This document shows, piece after piece, positions 59,928 to 64,000 of a DNA stretch of 64,000 bases. Source of the DNA: Jejubacter sp036620675 (GTDB taxonomy: Bacteria > Pseudomonadota > Gammaproteobacteria > Enterobacterales > Enterobacteriaceae). The stretch is taken from the NCBI GenBank assembly GCA_036620675.1, contig JAZHEE010000021.1; one strand, 5' to 3'. The position numbers and the translations under genes were made by a program. The number at the start of each line of letters is the position of its first letter. The stretch's first letter is position 1. The notes beneath the pieces were generated by a model. That model was not told where the DNA came from. It searched no databases and saw nothing but the letters and a program-made list of their open reading frames with translations.

Positions 59928-60475
59928 TCGCGGGCCAGCGCCTGTTGCAGGTCGTGCAGCAAGTGCGGATCGTCAGGCGCGGTATCCGGCGTATAGCGTC
60001 GGATAACCTGGCCATCGCGCCCTACCAGGAACTTCTCGAAATTCCACAGGATATCGCCCTGCTGCTGCGCGCCGCGCCCCTTGCTTTCCATCTTGCTGGC
60101 AAAGTCGCTGCCGTCCGGCGCTGCGGCATGGGGCGCGGCGGTAATCAGCTTCTGGTAGAGCGCATGGCGCCCCGGGCCGTTGACTTCTATCTTGCTGAAC
60201 AGCGGAAAGGTTACGCCGTAAGTAGTGCTACAGAAGGCTTTGATCTCATGTTCATCGCCCGGCTCCTGGCCCAGGAACTGATTGCAGGGGAAGCCCAGCA
60301 CGCTAAAACCCTGCATCTGGTGGGCTTTATACAGCGCTTCCAACTGCTGATACTGCGGCGTCAGCCCACATTTCGAGGCCACGTTGACGATCAGCAGCAC
60401 ATCGCCCTGCCAGCGCGCCAGCAGGGTCTTTTCGCCCTCGATCGTCGTCACTTCGGTATTCAGAATATCCTGCAT
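59924..60475 (-). CDS. btuE: Thioredoxin/glutathione peroxidase BtuE
   Basis: 183-residue peroxidase of the glutathione peroxidase family with active Cys in NVASKCGLTPQYQQLEALY and the Gln/Trp-region LGFPCNQFLGQEPG and NFEKFLVGRDG. Despite its place in btuC-btuE-btuD it is not needed for B12 transport in E. coli and acts against peroxides. Confidence 0.96.
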   Translation of the reverse strand: MQDILNTEVTTIEGEKTLLARWQGDVLLIVNVASKCGLTPQYQQLEALYKAHQMQGFSVLGFPCNQFLGQEPGDEHEIKAFCSTTYGVTFPLFSKIEVNGPGRHALYQKLITAAPHAAAPDGSDFASKMESKGRGAQQQGDILWNFEKFLVGRDGQVIRRYTPDTAPDDPHLLHDLQQALARE

Positions 60476-60621
60476 AGCATCCTCGATATTAATAGGTGTG
60501 AATTAAAAGCCTGGCCCATTTGGCGTATCTTGTTGAGGATAGTTTATCCACGGCAGCGCACACGTAGCGCCTGAGGATTCCGGACGCTGCCCGAGGACAA
60601 ACTAGCCTGATGGGGCTGGCG

Positions 60622-61602
60622 TCAGGATCTGGCCCGCAATAGTAGCCACACAAACAGCGGCGCGCCCAGGGTGGCGGTGACTACCCCTATCGGCAATTCG
60701 GCGGCGCTGAGCGCCTGGCGCGCTACTATATCCGCCAGCAGTAGCACCCCGCCGCCGGCCAGCGCGCTTCCCGGCAGTAGAACCCGGTGATCGGTCAGTC
60801 CGCACAGCCGCAGGATATGCGGCACCACCAGGCCAACAAAGCCGATAGCGCCAGCCAGCGCCACGCTAACCCCCACCAGCCAGCCGGTAGCGCCGACCAG
60901 CAGGTTACGCCACAGCCAGATGGGTAACCCCAGTTGGCGGGCAGAGGTTTCGCCCAGCGTCAGCAGATTCAGCGGCGACGGGCGCAGGCACAGCCAGACA
61001 AGCACCGGCAGTAACGCCAGCATCATCCACCCCTGCCCCCAACCGACGCCGCCAAAACTGCCCATCATCCAGTACATCAGCTGGCGCAGATCGACGCTGG
61101 TAGAAAAATAGACCGCCCAGGTCATCAGGGCACTACAGATAATGCCCAGCGCCACCCCGGCCAGCAGCAGTCGGCTGGTGGAAAGCCGACGACGGGCGAA
61201 GCGCAGCAGAATTAGCGTAATCAGCAGCGCGCCGGCGATGGCAAGCAGCCCCAGCCCCCAGCCGGGAAGCATGCCGCCGCCCAGCAATACGCCCCCCACC
61301 AGCGCCACTCCGGCACCGTTGGCGACGCCCAGCAGCCCCGGCTCCGCCAGCGGATTGGCGAACAGCGCCTGCATCACCGCGCCGCTAACCGCCAGCGCCG
61401 CCCCCACCAGCACCACGGCCAGGGTGCGCGGCAGACGAATTTCGCCAACGAACAGCCGACCGGCATCGCTAAACCAGGCACCAGGCCCGATCCACTGCTC
61501 CCCGGCGCACAGACTCAGGGCCACGGCGCACAGCAGCATTAGCGCCAGCCCGCACAGCCAGCGGCGCTCTCGACGACGTTGTTGGACAATAAATGGCAGC
61601 AT
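60622..61602 (-). CDS. btuC: Vitamin B12 ABC importer permease BtuC
   Basis: 326-residue permease with ten predicted helices. Family segments GAVMQALFANPLAEPGLLGVANGAGV and the coupling helix GAIGFVGLVVPHILRLCGLTDHR are conserved. Start 61602 (MLPFIVQQRRRERRW) aligns with E. coli (MLTLARQQQRQNIRW); an ORF extension of 23 codons is not supported. First gene of btuCED. In E. coli ihfA lies directly upstream; here Rhs material does. Confidence 0.95.
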   Translation of the reverse strand: MLPFIVQQRRRERRWLCGLALMLLCAVALSLCAGEQWIGPGAWFSDAGRLFVGEIRLPRTLAVVLVGAALAVSGAVMQALFANPLAEPGLLGVANGAGVALVGGVLLGGGMLPGWGLGLLAIAGALLITLILLRFARRRLSTSRLLLAGVALGIICSALMTWAVYFSTSVDLRQLMYWMMGSFGGVGWGQGWMMLALLPVLVWLCLRPSPLNLLTLGETSARQLGLPIWLWRNLLVGATGWLVGVSVALAGAIGFVGLVVPHILRLCGLTDHRVLLPGSALAGGGVLLLADIVARQALSAAELPIGVVTATLGAPLFVWLLLRARS

Positions 61603-61839
61603 AGAACGGCTTATCTCGATGGCACAGAGGATTGATTTTACGGGGAGTTTGGATGGGTGGGAAGGGAGCAAAATAAATACCCCTAATAATTCAATACAAC
61701 TAACTGAATGCCAGGGAACACTACCCCTACAGAGCTATAATTATTTAATGGCATCAAAAAACAGTATTTCTCTCAGATTTAATCAGGCAGCAAAATTGCT
61801 GCCACACAGATTAATCTCTGGGTATAAAAACCTTTCAGT
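61603..61839. other. btuC upstream region and Rhs boundary
   Basis: 237 bases with an abrupt fall in GC content at about 61660. ATACCCCTAATAATTCAA (61677-61694) resembles the left end of the 127-bp palindromic repeat, as if truncated there. A palindrome GGCAGC/GCTGCC (61787-61804) lies after the immunity gene. No sign of ihfA. Confidence 0.45.
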
Positions 61840-62157
61840 CTAGTCTTTGTAGGGAAATAAATACTGCTCAAGCACTTCTTTTTTAATTTTCTCATCCAGA
61901 GCCCCCTCTTCAGACTCTGAACGTTTAATCTTATCCATTGCTATTTCTTTGTTAATTTCTGGAAGGACAGAAAAAACCTTATTCCATTCGTCTGCATACC
62001 CATACATTGCCAGAAGTTTACTCAATGACGAATTTATTATTGGGCTGCTACAATACAGTAACGAATCAGTATCCTCACATTCAAACTTCAAATAAAGAAT
62101 AGCTTTAATCAAAGCATTAACTTCACTCCTGTCAAGCTCTATTTTTTCAATTTCCAT
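61840..62157 (-). CDS. Candidate immunity protein of the ART-HYD1 Rhs tip
   Basis: 105-residue acidic, helical protein, not recognised from sequence (MEIEKIELDRSEVNALIKAI...). Low GC content, no signal peptide, so cytoplasmic. Its start shares one base with the stop of the upstream Rhs toxin tip (TAATG), the arrangement of toxin-immunity pairs. I infer that it neutralises the adjacent toxin; there is no homology evidence. Confidence 0.65.
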   Translation of the reverse strand: MEIEKIELDRSEVNALIKAILYLKFECEDTDSLLYCSSPIINSSLSKLLAMYGYADEWNKVFSVLPEINKEIAMDKIKRSESEEGALDEKIKKEVLEQYLFPYKD

Positions 62158-62965
62158 TATTTAACCCCCCTTACCTTAACCTGATTATCGGTCAATTTCA
62201 ATCTGGTTTCATAATCCAAACTCGACGAGGATGAGTAAGGATTTTTACCAGAATATAGCACATCATTGAGCTTTAATCTCCCACTATGTATATATTCCAG
62301 GCGAGATGATAGATTGATGTTAGCCCTCTGAGTTTCATCAATTTTGAAGATTACAGAGTAATCCCCACGACCAGCATATCTTGGGTTATTAATCAATAAA
62401 TCTCGCATCACGTCATCAGGAGACATTAATATATCCGTTATATAAACCTTTCCTTTTGCATTAGGTTCAAGAACACCAGATTTCATTATACTGTCAAGCC
62501 CTGCTTTATCAGTATAATGAATAAATATATTTTCTCCGCTCAACCCCAACGGATCCACCCACCCCAGCGGATTCGGCGCATACTGATACAGGTTCAGCCC
62601 ACCCTGCAACCCTATCGGATCCTGAGTGGTAAAACGCCCCACGCCCGGGTCGTAGTAGCGGAACAGATTGTAGTGCAGACCGGTTTCGCTGTCGGCGTAC
62701 TGTCCGGCGTAGCGCAGCGGCTGGTTGATGGTCGGTTTGCCCTGGCGCAGCGCCCAGCTTTCCGCGGTCTGGTGGCTGACTTCGCCAAAGCTGCCATACT
62801 GCCCGCTCCAGCGCACCGCGCCATCGCCGTCGGTGACCTCCAGCGGCGCGCCGTTAAGATCGGCGGTAAACCAGTAGCATTCTCCGTCCTGCGCCTGGAC
62901 ATGGTGAGGTACAGGCCGTGACGGCGCTGAATCAGATTGCCGTGCGCAGTATAGAGCTGCTGATT
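62157..62965 (-). pseudogene. Displaced Rhs 3' fragment with ADP-ribosyltransferase (HYD1-type) toxin tip
   Basis: The longest intact reading frame (62157-62816, GTG start) encodes the end of an Rhs core: RYAGQYADSETGLHYNLFRYYDPGVGRF, then the hallmark PNPLGWVDPLGL, after which a variable 100-residue tip begins (GENIFIHYTDKAGLDSIMKS, GKVYITDI, SVIFKID). The tip resembles Tox-ART-HYD1 domains: HYTD near its start and a VYIT segment. Core homology continues beyond the start to about 62965 but in a shifted frame (GNLIQRRHGLYL), so it is cut off and frameshifted: a displaced (orphan) module. GC content drops at the core-tip junction (about 62540). Confidence 0.82.
62566..62648. repeat. Rhs core-end direct repeat, copy 1
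   Basis: 83 bases encoding DPGVGRFTTQDPIGLQGGLN and following core residues; identical to 63918-64000 except for one base. It is the homology over which Rhs tips can be exchanged. Confidence 0.95.
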
Positions 62966-63055
62966 CAGAGTAATTAAGTGAGATTACCCAGCGTAATTAA
63001 ACTCCATGCAATAGTCTCATACTAAGTTTAACTACGCCTAAACGTAGTTAAAACC

Positions 63056-63505
63056 TCATCCCCATGCTTCATCTTCTGTAATGATTTTAGAGAGAAAGCT
63101 ATTCAGTGTATTATCTAAAAAAATGAGCTCATCAGACTCAATGTTCGCAAAGTAAATCTGTTCATTTACTTTAGATATACAAAAAGGCCCCCCCCCATTA
63201 GTAATGGCGAATGGTATATAACCTTCCGGGATTATTTTTTTTCTCTCGACAAAAGAAAAATAGGCCTGTTCAACAGTAAGATCCCCATCAAAACGAGGGT
63301 AGGTTATAGGAAGAAAATATTTTACATCTAATTCCATGCCATCATCAGATATGTAAATACAACGTTCACCAGATAACTCACCACCATTTCCTGACAGATA
63401 AAACATTTTTATTTCATTTGAGAATCTAACATTGACCACTCGTTCAAATTCATTATAAACCTCATCAGTCAATGCTTTTGATGTATTTACTGTTAAAAAT
63501 TCCAT
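63056..63505 (-). CDS. SMI1/KNR4 (SUKH)-type immunity protein
   Basis: 149 residues, cytoplasmic. The pattern NEIKMFYLSGNGGELSG near the start, IPEGYIPFAITNGGGPFCISK in the middle, an aromatic IYFANIESDE and a closing SFLSKI helix is that of the SUKH superfamily, the commonest immunity family of polymorphic toxins. It starts 15 bases after the upstream WHH-tip stop and is AT-rich. It should bind and inhibit that nuclease. Confidence 0.8.
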   Translation of the reverse strand: MEFLTVNTSKALTDEVYNEFERVVNVRFSNEIKMFYLSGNGGELSGERCIYISDDGMELDVKYFLPITYPRFDGDLTVEQAYFSFVERKKIIPEGYIPFAITNGGGPFCISKVNEQIYFANIESDELIFLDNTLNSFLSKIITEDEAWG

Positions 63506-63520
63506 ATAATGCTCCGAAAC

Positions 63521-64000
63521 TCATGGACATGTTTTAGGGAGTCGGCCCTTCAGCCACCCTTTGCTATGTGATACTTTAATTGCTTCAGGCGTCTCATACT
63601 TAACGCCAAAATGCTGCTCAAATTGAGATACAGATCCTCTATGAGGAAATGACTCAACATGGGTTTGTGTTTTTACCAACTGCATAGTGGTTCTCCCTGT
63701 TTCCGGATCGAAGTCATCCACATGATGCCAGGTATATGAAGCTGCATCAGATTTTTTAATTCCAGCAGTTTTATAAGCAACCGTAAAATCCCGCCCCCGA
63801 CTTCCTTGCATCATAATCTGAACAATATTCCTCTGCCCATCCTTCACAGGAAATAAATCAGGGCTGCCAGCAAAATCCCCCCCCGTCAACGTTAAGCCCA
63901 TGGGGTCGATCCAGGATAGCGGATTCGGCGCATACTGATACAGGTTCAGCCCACCCTGCAACCCTATCGGATCCTGAGTGGTAAAGCGCCCCACGCCCGG
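63521..64000 (-). CDS. Rhs protein C-terminus with WHH-type nuclease tip (partial)
   Basis: The frame is open through the window edge (start outside). It encodes the core end PGVGRFTTQDPIGLQGG, the hallmark PNPLSWIDPMGL, then a tip of about 125 residues with SYTWHHVDDFDPETGRTTMQLV, followed by THVESFPHRG. This is the WHH signature of HNH/endonuclease VII-type nuclease toxins, so the tip probably cuts DNA or RNA in a competitor after delivery, usually by a type VI secretion system. It may be the functional end of a full Rhs gene or another displaced module; the window cannot decide. Confidence 0.82.
   Translation of the reverse strand, partial: PGVGRFTTQDPIGLQGGLNLYQYAPNPLSWIDPMGLTLTGGDFAGSPDLFPVKDGQRNIVQIMMQGSRGRDFTVAYKTAGIKKSDAASYTWHHVDDFDPETGRTTMQLVKTQTHVESFPHRGSVSQFEQHFGVKYETPEAIKVSHSKGWLKGRLPKTCP
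63918..64000. repeat. Rhs core-end direct repeat, copy 2
   Basis: Second copy of the 83-base core-end segment at 62566-62648, one mismatch, truncated by the window end so the true repeat is longer. Confidence 0.95.

Noticed and set aside
62612..62902. 96-codon ORF overlapping the Rhs fragment in another frame
   Set aside because: The Rhs core motifs are in the other frame; this frame is Arg-rich and domain-free. Only its first part holds old core homology, explained by a frameshift.
1..64000. CRISPR array, prophage, integron or IS element
   Set aside because: No regularly spaced repeats, phage structural genes, integrase or transposase seen; the only mobile-type material is the Rhs cassettes and the palindromic repeats.

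Overview
The window is chromosomal DNA of a member of the Enterobacteriaceae. About 75% of it follows the Escherichia coli gene order from gstA to btuC (K-12 loci b1635 to b1711) with high protein similarity (TyrS, PpsA, PykF, Lpp, MdtK, SufABCDSE). The base composition is moderately GC-rich, so it is neither Escherichia nor Salmonella; I cannot name the genus from the sequence alone.

Layout. 1-10 kb: gstA end, pdxY-tyrS, pdxH, mliC, anmK, slyB, slyA, the ydhIJK efflux operon and sodC. 10-16 kb: ydhL, an inserted MCR/EptA-type phosphoethanolamine transferase, nemR-nemA-gloA-rnt, grxD. 16-26 kb: mepH, ydhP, ynhF, purR, punR/punC, cfa, ribE, mdtK, two tRNA-Val genes. The lhr, sodB and ydhF genes that E. 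coli carries in this stretch are missing. 26-30 kb: a 46-codon gene, a RES/Xre toxin-antitoxin pair, pykF, lpp. 30-37 kb: ldtE and the whole suf operon behind a Fur box. 37-41.5 kb: an accessory metal island, in which a COG0523 GTPase and a BtuF/FecCD-type ABC importer diverge from a Zur-box-like palindrome. 41.5-46.8 kb: an sra homologue, menI, ydiJ, ydiK and the sRNA rprA. 46.9-50.7 kb: a GH3 glycosidase plus GPH sugar symporter in place of the E. coli ydiL-to-ydiD genes. 51-61.6 kb: ppsA/ppsR, two tandem aroH genes, selO, nlpC, btuD-btuE-btuC. 61.7-64 kb: AT-rich Rhs polymorphic-toxin modules, where E. coli has ihfA.

How the genes work together. pykF and ppsA run opposite reactions at the pyruvate/PEP node and both carry Cra-like sites. 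Metal and stress control recurs: Fur on suf and apparently on the second aroH; Zur on the accessory importer; PhoP on slyB; SlyA, PurR and NemR on their own loci; Rcs on rprA.

Most notable: (i) a tandem aroH duplicate whose second copy lies behind a strong Fur box, probably the captured promoter of the missing hemP/ydiE gene, while the first keeps a TrpR operator; (ii) the Zur-box-centred metal importer; (iii) displaced Rhs tips, one ART-HYD1-like and one WHH nuclease-like, each with a candidate immunity gene; (iv) the MCR-like lipid A modifier.
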